The notes beneath the pieces were generated by a model, which worked only from the letters and a program-made list of their open reading frames with translations, did not search any database and was not told where the DNA came from. From a virus, in IMG/VR virus record IMGVR_UViG_3300005253_000083, positions 461-23,311 of that record: a stretch of 22,851 nucleotides of DNA; one strand, 5' to 3'. Shown one piece after another: positions 6,391 to 13,735 of this stretch (the first letter of the stretch is position 1; each line of letters begins with the position of its first letter). The position numbers and the translations under genes were made by a program.

Positions 6391-8306
6391 TGATAACTAA
6401 AGCATCGAAACAAGAAATAGCCGCCTGGCAGAGGAAATACATCACCCATCCCAGCGTTCCGCACCCATTGGCAGTGGTTCTGGAAGTAGCCGGGGAACAC
6501 AAGAAGCTCGGGGAATACGAGTATAAGGTCATTTGCCCGTGTCACACCGATACAAAACCCAGTCTGTGCCTCAAATACGATGTGAAGACCAAGAATGTCT
6601 TCGCCAACTGCTTTGTCTGCAAAGGTACTGGTATGAGCCAGATCGACCTCTGGAGCGGTTGTCTGAAGGCGTGGGGCCTAACCCTCGATGATCTCATAGA
6701 GGTATCCCCCAGGCACGAGGTCGCGGCGTATCCGTATTTTGACAAAGACGGGAATCTCCTTTATCACAAAGTCCGATATGAACCCAAAGACTTCCGGTAT
6801 CGTCTACCAAATGGTCACCTGGGCCTCAACGGTCAGACCAAGACGCTGTATGCCCTACCAGGGCTCCTCACAGACCCGTTAACCACGGCATACATTGTCG
6901 AGGGTGAGAAAGACGTTGATACACTCACAGCCCGTGGCCGGGTAGCAACGACTGCTGGTGGGCTTAATGACTGGCGTTCCGAGTTCAACCAATACTTTAC
7001 GAACCGTGATGTGGTGATTATCGCAGACAACCACCCGGATGGTCGTGCGTGTGCCGACAACACAGCGGCTGAGTTGTGGCCCGTAGCAGCCAGTGTGAAG
7101 GTCGTAACCCTTCTCGACAAGGATAAGGGCGATACTACCGATTTCTTCGATCAAGGCGGCACTGAGGAGCAGTTCGACCGGATCACAGCCGAGTCACCCA
7201 CATTGACTGAGGCTCCGAAAGTGGTGAAGGTGAAACCAAGCAAAAATAAACAGGTTATTCTTGAGAGGATCAGCGACATGGAACACAAAGAAATACATTG
7301 GCTTTGGCCAAATAGGATACCATCTGGAACATATTCCCTGTTGGTTGGAAACCAGGATGTTGGTAAATCTGTGTTATCCTTGTCTATGGCTGCTGTAGTG
7401 TCTACTGGTGGGTCGTGGCCGGATGCTCCCGACGAAGTGGTTGAGCGGGGGTCTGTAATCATCATGTCAACCGAAGATGATGTCGCCCGGACTATAAAAC
7501 CCAGGTTGCTCGCGGCAGGGGCGGATTGTAGCAAGGTTGTTTACATTAGTTCCTTCACGGAACAGGTAAAAGGTGAGACGGAAACACGGAACCTATTCAA
7601 TTTAACGACAGACCTTGATGTATTGGTTGACGCCATAGACCAATTGGGTGATGTCCGTTTGGTTATTATTGACCCGGTCACAGCATTTGCTGGAGGTAAG
7701 AAAGAGAACTCGAACGCGGAAGTCCGGGCTTATTTGAACCCCCTGATAGCACTTGCAGAGGAGAAAAACCTAACCATCGTGGGGTTGAACCACCTGAACA
7801 AGGACGAAACCAAAGGTGCAACCCACCGCACCCTCGGTTCGGTCGCGTGGACATCTGCGGCACGAGCCGTGTGGCTGGTGGGGTTTGACCCTCAAAATAA
7901 GGATGACGACGAACGTAGACTGTTCTTACCGATCAAAAACAACCTCTCCAAGGTCCGAACTGGGTTGGCATTCACGCTGGTTAACACCCAAGTTTTGATA
8001 AATGGGAATCAACACGGACACCCCGCATGTAAATTTGAGTCGGGTGCGGTCGAAATGTCGGCGGATGATGCGTTGGACACAGAAGGTCGAAAAAGATCGG
8101 CAAAGAAAGTCGATGAGGCTGTCGAATGGCTGGAAGAATTTTTGGAGAATGGACCCCAGATGTCTGTAGATATTTTCGAGGCTGGGAAGCAGAATAGCCT
8201 GTCTAAATACGCCATAACACGCGCCAAAATAAAACTGAGCATAAAACCGATCCAATTCCGGGAATTAGGCAAAATCATCGGTTGGCAATGGGCATTATCA
8301 GCCTAA
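6387..8306 (+). CDS. DNA primase-helicase (CHC2-like zinc site, Toprim, RepA/AAA_25-type ATPase)
   Basis: 639 residues from the ATG at 6387, preferred over the in-frame ATG at 6201 because it has GGAGAG just upstream, shares an ATGA overlap with the preceding ORF and avoids overlap with the HTH gene. Domains in order: zinc site ~50-79 (C50, H53, C75, C78, CPCH...CFVC); Toprim ~168-245 with VEGEKD (171-176) and ADNHPDG; ATPase with Walker A GNQDVGKS (321-328), a STEDD segment (361-365), Walker B VRLVIIDP (~423-430) and GLNHLNK (~466-472); a C-terminal winged-helix-like segment ~560-639. It would prime and unwind phage DNA. It is the only replication enzyme in the window. Confidence 0.9.
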   Translation: MMITKASKQEIAAWQRKYITHPSVPHPLAVVLEVAGEHKKLGEYEYKVICPCHTDTKPSLCLKYDVKTKNVFANCFVCKGTGMSQIDLWSGCLKAWGLTLDDLIEVSPRHEVAAYPYFDKDGNLLYHKVRYEPKDFRYRLPNGHLGLNGQTKTLYALPGLLTDPLTTAYIVEGEKDVDTLTARGRVATTAGGLNDWRSEFNQYFTNRDVVIIADNHPDGRACADNTAAELWPVAASVKVVTLLDKDKGDTTDFFDQGGTEEQFDRITAESPTLTEAPKVVKVKPSKNKQVILERISDMEHKEIHWLWPNRIPSGTYSLLVGNQDVGKSVLSLSMAAVVSTGGSWPDAPDEVVERGSVIIMSTEDDVARTIKPRLLAAGADCSKVVYISSFTEQVKGETETRNLFNLTTDLDVLVDAIDQLGDVRLVIIDPVTAFAGGKKENSNAEVRAYLNPLIALAEEKNLTIVGLNHLNKDETKGATHRTLGSVAWTSAARAVWLVGFDPQNKDDDERRLFLPIKNNLSKVRTGLAFTLVNTQVLINGNQHGHPACKFESGAVEMSADDALDTEGRKRSAKKVDEAVEWLEEFLENGPQMSVDIFEAGKQNSLSKYAITRAKIKLSIKPIQFRELGKIIGWQWALSA

Positions 8307-8307
8307 A

Positions 8308-8453
8308 AATCAACAATCACGACAATCACCCTATACATAGAATGAGAGTTTGTTGATTTCTTGACTTCTTGATTATTTAAGCCAAAAATCAAGAAGTCAA
8401 GAAATCAAGAAAGCTACTTTATATGTATGGGGTACACTGCGTGATTGTTGGTT
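8308..8453 (+). repeat. 146-nt nested palindrome with one centre (structured RNA or origin candidate)
   Basis: The element begins two bases after the primase stop. All arms share one centre between 8380 and 8381. Perfect 22-bp inner arms are 8353-8374 and 8387-8408 around a 12-nt loop; a second arm pair is 8328-8339 with 8422-8433 (11 Watson-Crick plus one G-T); an outer perfect 11-bp pair is 8311-8321 with 8440-8450. The inner arm is itself built of octamers TTGATTTC and TTGACTTC. Mismatched positions lie between arms as internal loops. The three wobble pairs (8310/8451, 8332/8429, 8346/8415) pair only when the + strand is RNA, favouring a transcribed structure. No T-run follows, so it is not an ordinary terminator. 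Confidence 0.85.
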
Positions 8454-8521
8454 ATTGAGTCAAAAACAAGGGTTCACTCCAAAAACACGAAAAACACGAA
8501 ATAGAGGGTAAGAGGGACAAA
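8454..8521 (+). other. Leader of the sigma-like gene
   Basis: Short A-rich stretch between the palindrome and the next gene. It contains a direct duplication of AAAAACACGA (about 8481-8499) and ends with a purine-rich ribosome site (GAGGGA, about 8511-8516). No promoter is clear. Confidence 0.35.
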
Positions 8522-8923
8522 ATGATCCAACATATTCGATATATCAGTAAACTCCAAGAGCAAATATACCGCGCCTGTCACCATGAACATAAGGGCATGA
8601 GTGTGGAAGAAGCCTCAGATGTTTATGCAATTCCTGAGCCAACGATAGAGCGGATATTAGCCGAGGTGGAAGACATCGCACCTCAATTGTTCCCGATTCT
8701 CTCGGCAAGCGACTGGGGCCTCTGGCAGGGATGGCTCAGGGGTGATACTGTCAAGGCCCTCACATTAAGGGGATCGTGCAGTGAGCGGACTGTTAGCCGT
8801 CGTATCGCGGACGTTAAGAAACAGTTGAACTATGCCAGAACACCCACAAGAGTTCGGTCCTTGAACAGCTTGGAACCATACGCCTGTGATCGGATTTTAG
8901 CGTTTAGAGAAGACGGAGAGTAA
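8522..8923 (+). CDS. Sigma-70-region-4-like / HTH regulatory protein (133 aa)
   Basis: Two helix-turn-helix-like stretches are visible: residues ~20-50 (GMSVEEASDVYAIPEPTIER, then ILAEVE) and ~70-98 (WLRGDTVKALTLRG, SERTVSRRIADVKKQL). The second is a clear 'recognition helix after a turn' pattern. The spacing and acidic/hydrophobic composition resemble small sigma-factor or RinA/ArpU-type phage late activators. It is the last gene before an intrinsic terminator and the packaging operon, the place where late-gene activators commonly sit. An activator role for the terminase-head-tail operon is therefore a reasonable inference, not shown directly. Confidence 0.65.
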   Translation: MIQHIRYISKLQEQIYRACHHEHKGMSVEEASDVYAIPEPTIERILAEVEDIAPQLFPILSASDWGLWQGWLRGDTVKALTLRGSCSERTVSRRIADVKKQLNYARTPTRVRSLNSLEPYACDRILAFREDGE

Positions 8924-9060
8924 ATCGAGGATAACCGATAATAGGGATTACAGTGGTTGTAGAGATTATGAACCTACCCCAAATAAAAATAAAAAAATAA
9001 TAGTGCCTTTAATACCATAAAACACTGATTCATGTCCTAATTCTGGTTATATCTGTTACG

Positions 9061-9106
9061 AAGGTGTCGTATATCCCTAAGATAGGGAGGGCGACACCTT
9101 TTTTAT
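9061..9106 (+). terminator. Intrinsic transcription terminator ending the replication/regulation block
   Basis: AAGGTGTCG at 9061-9069 pairs perfectly with CGACACCTT at 9092-9100, enclosing a second stem TCCCTA/TAGGGA (9074-9079 with 9083-9088), and is followed directly by TTTTATTTG. The hairpin plus U-tract on the + strand is a classic rho-independent form. It separates the sigma-like gene from the packaging genes, implying a separate late promoter just downstream (9107-9159). No strong sigma70 pair is visible there, consistent with use of a phage activator. The flanking 8924-9060 is A/T-rich with no gene. Confidence 0.8.
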
Positions 9107-9159
9107 TTGTGTCGGTTATAGTGGTTGTATGGAGAAATCAGGTAATACTGATTTTGCAG

Positions 9160-9513
9160 ATGGACGGTGGAAAATTCAAACCTGGACCAGATACACGTAG
9201 AAACACCAAGGGCCGACCGGCTTGTGGAAGGTCTAAGGCCCTGGCTCTGGTTGACGTGATCTGTAAGAAGCCTAAGAACCTTATGACACTGAAAGAAGCC
9301 CTCCAAGTCCACTTCGATAAAGACCCTGTTACGTTTTTCCAGACTATCATCGTGCCTCTCACACCCAAGGAATCGTACAACGCTATGGCAGCTAAGTCTA
9401 GTGAATGGGCAACTAAGACTCCTATGGAGATTGCTAAAGATATGACAGCACGTACAATAGGAGAGCTTCCGGGTCCAAGCGAGCCAGAGCCTACAGGGGA
9501 GTTAGATGGTTAA
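9160..9513 (+). CDS. DUF5681-like protein, candidate small terminase subunit (117 aa)
   Basis: The start at ATG 9160 is chosen because any upstream start in this frame would run into the terminator hairpin at 9061-9100; its ribosome site is weak, so the exact start is uncertain. The N-terminus (GGKFKPGPDTRRNTKGRP) matches the 'FKPGxSGNPKGRP' opening of DUF5681 proteins, which commonly sit next to phage terminases. The rest is helical with KEALQVHFDKDP and a Pro/Glu-rich tail. It overlaps the large terminase start by 8 nt. A DNA-recognition role in packaging is inferred from family context and position. Confidence 0.7.
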   Translation: MDGGKFKPGPDTRRNTKGRPACGRSKALALVDVICKKPKNLMTLKEALQVHFDKDPVTFFQTIIVPLTPKESYNAMAAKSSEWATKTPMEIAKDMTARTIGELPGPSEPEPTGELDG

Positions 9514-10798
9514 CGAAGTGGCTTGGCCCAGATTAAAATATCACAAGGATCAAACAGCCTACTGGTGTAGCAAGGCTCGGTTCAACTTTCTTCCTTGTGG
9601 TCGTCAATCTGGTAAGACGGAATTGGCTATAAGAAAGCTCGTTGCACACTTGCCTGTGATTAAGCCTTGGTCAGACCCTCGGTATTTCTTTGGGTCTCCC
9701 ACGTATCGGCAGTGTAAGAAGGTGGTGTGGAGCCGGGTATTGAGCTTGATTCCACCTCACTGGATAGCATCAACGTCAGTAAGTGAGTTGTCGATTAAGA
9801 CCACGTTCGGTTCCGAGCTTTTTCTGGTGGGTCTCGATGCCCCTCAACGTATTGAAGGGCTTATCCTGGATGGCGGTGTCATAGACGAGAATAGTGACAT
9901 TAAGCCCGGGGTGTTCGATCTGAGTATCCTACCGACACTTGTGTGGCGGGATGGTTGGACAGACTTCATTGGTGTACCGAAACGCTTTGGGATAGGTGCC
10001 GTAGAGTACAGAGAGAAATGCGAGAAAGCTGCTTCTGGTGGTCTCCCGGATGCCGCCTTATTTCATTGGGCGAGTGAGGGTATTGTGCCTGCTGAGTTCC
10101 TTGAAATGTGCCGCGAGACAATGGATGCCCGAGACTTCGATGAGCAGTTCAACGCTTCGTGGTTGAGTGCCAGTGGTGGAATATTCCACGCGTTCGATAG
10201 AGAGTTCAATGTCCGGCCTTGTCAGTACCTCGACACCCAGCCCATAATTGTGGGGATGGACTTCAACGTCGATCCGATGGCGTGGGTGTTGTGTCACGAT
10301 AAGGGCGGAGTGCTTGAATGCTTCGATGAGATATGGCTGCGAAATACGAATACATCAGCAGCACTCAATGTTCTGACTGGCCGGTATCCCAACCACAAAG
10401 GTGGGTGGCTGTTCTATGGGGATGCCAGTAGCCGGGCAAGAGAAACCAGTGCCTACTCTACTGATTTCATTCAAATAGCCGAAAACGATCTTATCAAAGC
10501 AATGGGGAGAACCCTTCATTTCGATACATCTAATCCACCTGTGGCGGATCGCTTTGCGGCAACAAACGCTCATATCTGCACTGGTGTTGGTGTACGACGA
10601 TTATTTGTTTCTCCCTCTTGCCCGAACTTGATACGTGATCTTGAAACCAGGTCATACAAACCAGGCACAAGGGACACAGATGATACCGGCGATCAAGGGC
10701 ATATCACCGACGCTTTGGGGTACATTATCCACAAGCGATGGCCTTTGCAATTGGTAATCCAAAATAGTCAAATAATCACTTTACATACAGGAGTATAA
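9506..10798 (+). CDS. terL: Terminase large subunit
   Basis: 430 residues, normal for TerL. ATPase: Walker A CGRQSGKT (residues 31-38) and Walker B region LILDGGVIDE (~119-128). Nuclease: IIVGMDFNVDP (~247-257, D252), an acidic site near ECFDEIW (~271-277), YGDASS (~304-309, D306), and HITDALGYII near residue 400. It pumps DNA into proheads and cuts the concatemer, docking at the portal encoded downstream. The ATG lies inside the end of the previous gene. The stop overlaps the next ATG (TAATG). Confidence 0.95.
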   Translation: MVNEVAWPRLKYHKDQTAYWCSKARFNFLPCGRQSGKTELAIRKLVAHLPVIKPWSDPRYFFGSPTYRQCKKVVWSRVLSLIPPHWIASTSVSELSIKTTFGSELFLVGLDAPQRIEGLILDGGVIDENSDIKPGVFDLSILPTLVWRDGWTDFIGVPKRFGIGAVEYREKCEKAASGGLPDAALFHWASEGIVPAEFLEMCRETMDARDFDEQFNASWLSASGGIFHAFDREFNVRPCQYLDTQPIIVGMDFNVDPMAWVLCHDKGGVLECFDEIWLRNTNTSAALNVLTGRYPNHKGGWLFYGDASSRARETSAYSTDFIQIAENDLIKAMGRTLHFDTSNPPVADRFAATNAHICTGVGVRRLFVSPSCPNLIRDLETRSYKPGTRDTDDTGDQGHITDALGYIIHKRWPLQLVIQNSQIITLHTGV

Positions 10799-11025
10799 TG
10801 ATGTTGGAATTTCTAAGAAAGCAGGAACCCCCGCAGAGAAAAGACCTTCAACTGGAAACAGAGGCCGAAGTGATCGATGATCCGGCATCTGCTGTGGCAG
10901 ACCGGGAAAACGAGGATGACAAACCGGAACTATGTAAGCACGTCGTTGATGACGTATGTCAAATGCACGGGCTTTCAGTGAACCCTGCAAATCCAGTAGC
11001 ATGTAATTCTTCTTGTGCTAAATAA
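10798..11025 (+). CDS. Small acidic protein with C-terminal Cys/His motif (75 aa)
   Basis: Family not recognised. The ATG (doubled, ATGATG) overlaps the terL stop, with AGGAG a few bases upstream. The first 40 residues are charged and probably flexible; the end holds C46, H48, C54, H57, C69 and C73 (LCKHVV, DVCQMHG, ACNSSC), a spacing that could bind one zinc ion. It sits between large terminase and portal. A packaging accessory or a cargo-type early protein are both possible; nothing settles it. Confidence 0.65.
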   Translation: MMLEFLRKQEPPQRKDLQLETEAEVIDDPASAVADRENEDDKPELCKHVVDDVCQMHGLSVNPANPVACNSSCAK

Positions 11026-11036
11026 GGAGTTCATTG

Positions 11037-11294
11037 ATGTTGACTTTAGAAGAGCACAAGGAGATCGCAGCAACATTACACACGGTAAGGGACAGTGTTT
11101 CGGAAGTCTACGACACATTGTGTGGTGGTTACGGCTGGAGAACGAGGCAGACCAATATGGCCATTAACATGTTCGAGCCGCTTGACCGTTTACGAGGTTT
11201 GTTGGAATGTGCTTTGCGTGATGAACACAGAGGGGACTTTGATGTTCGTATCTATTTTCCTGAGAGGGCACAAGATGGCCAAACAAACACATAA
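11037..11294 (+). CDS. Hypothetical protein upstream of portal (85 aa)
   Basis: The start at ATG 11037 is preferred over TTG 11034 because AAGGAG (11024-11029) is correctly spaced to it. The protein is mostly helical (LEEHKEIAATLHTVRDSV, LDRLRGLLECALRDEH) with a Gly/Trp turn in between and a short beta-like end (DVRIYFPE). Family not recognised. It overlaps the portal start by 20 nt in another frame. Its location in the packaging operon suggests a structural or packaging accessory, unproven. Confidence 0.6.
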   Translation: MLTLEEHKEIAATLHTVRDSVSEVYDTLCGGYGWRTRQTNMAINMFEPLDRLRGLLECALRDEHRGDFDVRIYFPERAQDGQTNT

Positions 11295-12595
11295 ACGTAA
11301 ACGAAAGATCGAACGCGAAGTTTCAGGAAAGCAAACTATTTCCTACAGCTTCGGTGACGGTCTTCTGGCTCGGCCAGCGTATGCTGCCTCTGGCACACTC
11401 GCCCAGTTGCGACTCGTCCGAAAGGACCCAACAGTTTCTAGTACGGTCTCGTGGGCTCGGAGATGTGTATAAGAGACAGGCTCGCCGCTTGTTGGTGAGT
11501 TCAATCCAGGCGGGGTCGTGGAACATCGAGGCTGACGAGGGCGTACCGGAGGAAATTGTTGAGTATATGGAGCATGTTCTTCCATTGCGGGATTGGCTTG
11601 TTTACAACAGTGTGGCGTTTGGACAAGTGGATTATGGTTGGCAGGGGTTTGAGAAGATATTCAAAGTGCGTGAAGACGGTAGGTTAGTTATTGACAAATT
11701 GAAACCGTTGCTTCACGACATAACAACCATTTTGGTTACACCGAAGGGTATGTTTGACGGCTATCGGCAGAGGCCGCTTTCCGGGGACAAGGTTGACGTG
11801 CCTGCTCGGAAGTGTCTGCATACAGCCTTTGAGGTAGAAGCAGGGAACTTATATGGGGTCCCTCTGCTTGAACACGTAAGAGCCACGATGGATTCATGGA
11901 CAGAGTGCAACGACGGGGCGAAAAGATATGATACAAAACTGGCCGGGTCTCATTGGGTTGTTTACTATCCCCCTGGAACCAGCATCATAGACGATGTGAG
12001 TACGGATAATGGGGAAGTGGCCGCGTTGGTTCTGGCTGCTATGGAAAGTAGCGGCAGTGCCGCGATCCCCACAACTTCGGCAACTGTTCTACAAGAAATT
12101 CTCAATCAATCTATTGCCGATCTGTATGCCTGGAAAGTGGAGTTGATTTCGGAGCAGAAGGGCAAGCAGTCCAGTTTTAATGATCGGTTGAATTATCTCG
12201 ACAAACAAAAGGTCCGAGGTTTGGGCCTGCCCGAGCGAGCTATTCTTGAGGGTAACTTCGGTACAAAAGCCGAATCTGAAATACAAGGCAATTGGGCCAC
12301 TCTTAATCTGGAAGCTACTGATCGAAATATAGCTACAATGTTCAATGTGCAGGTAACTGACCAACTTGTTGAGTTGAACTTCGGGCCTAAAAATGTGGGT
12401 AAGGTGAGGGTAGTCGCCTTGCCGTTGGTTGATGTCCAAGTGACCTTCCTGCGAAAAGTTTATGAAACGTTGTCCGATCAAAATCTTGATGTTGAAGTTC
12501 TTCGCAATCGGCTTGATTTGCCTACAAAGGAAGGCGGAAACCTCACACCAAAACCAGAATCCAATAAATCAGCGGAGGAAAACGATGAAGAGTAA
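11275..12595 (+). CDS. Portal protein (DUF935-like), frame broken by embedded sequencing adapter
   Basis: The portal forms the dodecameric DNA gate of the capsid. It starts at ATG 11275 (GAGAGG upstream; MAKQTHKRKRK) and runs to residue 55 at 11439. Bases 11440-11479 are adapter. The frame resumes at 11480 (ARRLLVSSIQAGSWNIEAD) and continues to the stop at 12593-12595. Without those 40 bases the frame is continuous and gives 426 residues, a normal portal size, with LRLVRKDPTVSARRLL reading smoothly across the join as in DUF935/Mu gp29-like portals. Later blocks include QVDYGWQGFEKIFKV and VPLLEHVRATMDSW. The exact bases lost or duplicated at the join cannot be known from this sequence. Confidence 0.8.
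11438..11479 (+). other. Embedded Illumina Nextera i7-side adapter (assembly artefact)
   Basis: 11446-11460 is GTCTCGTGGGCTCGG and 11461-11479 is the 19-base Tn5 mosaic end AGATGTGTATAAGAGACAG; together they are the Nextera read-2 transposase adapter, 34 of 34 bases. Directly before it, 11438-11445 is CTAGTACG, the i7 index bases of Nextera N702. The order index-adapter-genome is that of a library molecule end, so the genomic fragment begins at 11480. Left of the index the P7 sequence is missing and genomic portal sequence stands instead, so the assembler bridged two fragments. This is not phage DNA. Confidence 0.97.
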
Positions 12596-12755
12596 AGAAG
12601 CGAAGGGCTTTACAAAGCCCCCAATTAAACCCGATGCGTATTTAGAGGCTTTAGGTAATCTGACAGAAGCAAAGAAGGCAGTCACTAACGCAGTTGAACA
12701 CGCAAGGAAGATGTCCCTTGCGGTAGTAAAAGCAAAGGAGGCCAAGAAAAGATAA
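12585..12755 (+). CDS. Small Lys/Ala-rich helical protein (56 aa)
   Basis: The ATG at 12585 has GGAGGA just upstream (12574-12579) and overlaps the portal end by 11 nt. The peptide is highly basic and helix-prone (YLEALGNLTEAKKAV, HARKMSLAVVKAKEAKKR) with a short KPPIKP linker. It sits between portal and the Mu I-like protease, in an operon of head genes, so a minor head or scaffold-related role is possible. Family not recognised. Its TAA overlaps the next ATG. Confidence 0.6.
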   Translation: MKSKEAKGFTKPPIKPDAYLEALGNLTEAKKAVTNAVEHARKMSLAVVKAKEAKKR

Positions 12756-13687
12756 TGAAACCCCAGATGGTTTTAGAATTACAAACGTTTCCGGCCAGTC
12801 ATGTTGGACTAAACAAATATAGAAAGGAGATTCTGAGGGTTGGTCACTATATCAAGGATTCTACTGGCCAGGAGTTTGATATTACTCGCAAAACCCTAGA
12901 GCATTTGATTGAGACTTTTGGCGTATGGGTGGGGAACGGTAACAAGGTCAGTGTACCTCTCGGACATGAGAGAGCCGGTTTGCCGGAAGCCAACAAAGGT
13001 TGGGTCGAGAGTTTGTTTCGAGAGGGGGACTCTTTGTTTGCTATTATGGAACTTAGTGATCCTGAGTTGGCTCTGACAACCGATGTATCTGTTTGCATTG
13101 TTTCAGAGTTTGTTGACGGCAAGGGGATCAAATATAAGAACGTATTGACTCATGTTGCCCTGACTACATCACCTGTGGTTGGTGGCTTGGATAATTTTAT
13201 GAAACTATCGTTAAGCATTGGAGAAACAAGCATGGACTTTTTGAAGAAACTTGCCGAAAAGTTGGGACTGGCGAAGGATACCGAGCCGACAGAGGATGCT
13301 ATTATAATGGCCCTCGAAGCCCACAAGAAAGTCGAGAAAGTAGTAACAAAGTCTGCGGAGGTCATTGATCCTCTGGTGAAGCTGGTCAGTGAGGGCCGGG
13401 CTTTGAAACTGGCTCAGTTGGTTAAGGCCGGGCTACTCACTCCCGCAGTCAAGGAAGTTATTGAGACTAAGTTTGTCAAGATCGATGTGGTGGCGTTGTC
13501 TCTGGCCAACAAAGTAGACGACGGCTTTGATATTCTATGTGAAATATTAGTCTCAAATCGTCCCGCAAAGCTGGGGGAAGTGACTGGTATTCAGTCTGTG
13601 GAGTTGGCAAACAAGGGCCTCGAAACTCCCAACGCTATGGAACTTTCCGTTGCAAAGGCCCGCAAGGAAGCTGGCTTGAAGGACTAA
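12755..13687 (+). CDS. Head maturation protease / scaffold, Mu gpI-like
   Basis: 310 residues. The N-terminal ~150 residues match the phage I-like (Mu gpI) pattern: VSVPLGHERAG (H71), PEANKGWVESLF, then DVSVCIVSEFVDGKG (Ser residues 112 and 117) and HVALTTSPVVGGLDNF, the order expected for a His/Ser-based prohead protease. Residues ~155-310 are charged and helical (LKKLAEKLGLAKDTEPTED) and probably act as internal scaffold, as in Mu where protease and scaffold share one reading frame. An internal start for a scaffold-only product, such as M158 or the Met at 13231, is possible. It cleaves or templates the capsid encoded downstream. Confidence 0.8.
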   Translation: MKPQMVLELQTFPASHVGLNKYRKEILRVGHYIKDSTGQEFDITRKTLEHLIETFGVWVGNGNKVSVPLGHERAGLPEANKGWVESLFREGDSLFAIMELSDPELALTTDVSVCIVSEFVDGKGIKYKNVLTHVALTTSPVVGGLDNFMKLSLSIGETSMDFLKKLAEKLGLAKDTEPTEDAIIMALEAHKKVEKVVTKSAEVIDPLVKLVSEGRALKLAQLVKAGLLTPAVKEVIETKFVKIDVVALSLANKVDDGFDILCEILVSNRPAKLGEVTGIQSVELANKGLETPNAMELSVAKARKEAGLKD

Positions 13688-13735
13688 CAAACGGACTAAC
13701 GAAACAAAAACAAATAAGTATTTGGAGAAATAACT

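Noticed and set aside
8353-8408. Perfect 22-bp inverted repeat as an ordinary transcription terminator
   Set aside because: The arms are AT-rich, no T-run follows, and they are only the core of a larger palindrome sharing the same centre.
9064-9159. Upstream extension of the DUF5681-like gene to 9064
   Set aside because: The extension lies inside an intrinsic terminator hairpin and its U-tract, and the family signature begins right after Met 9160.
11354-11479. A 413-aa ORF starting at 11354 as the portal start
   Set aside because: Its first ~40 residues are an out-of-frame reading of the portal 5' end plus adapter translation (ending VYKRQ). The true N-terminus is in the other frame from 11275.
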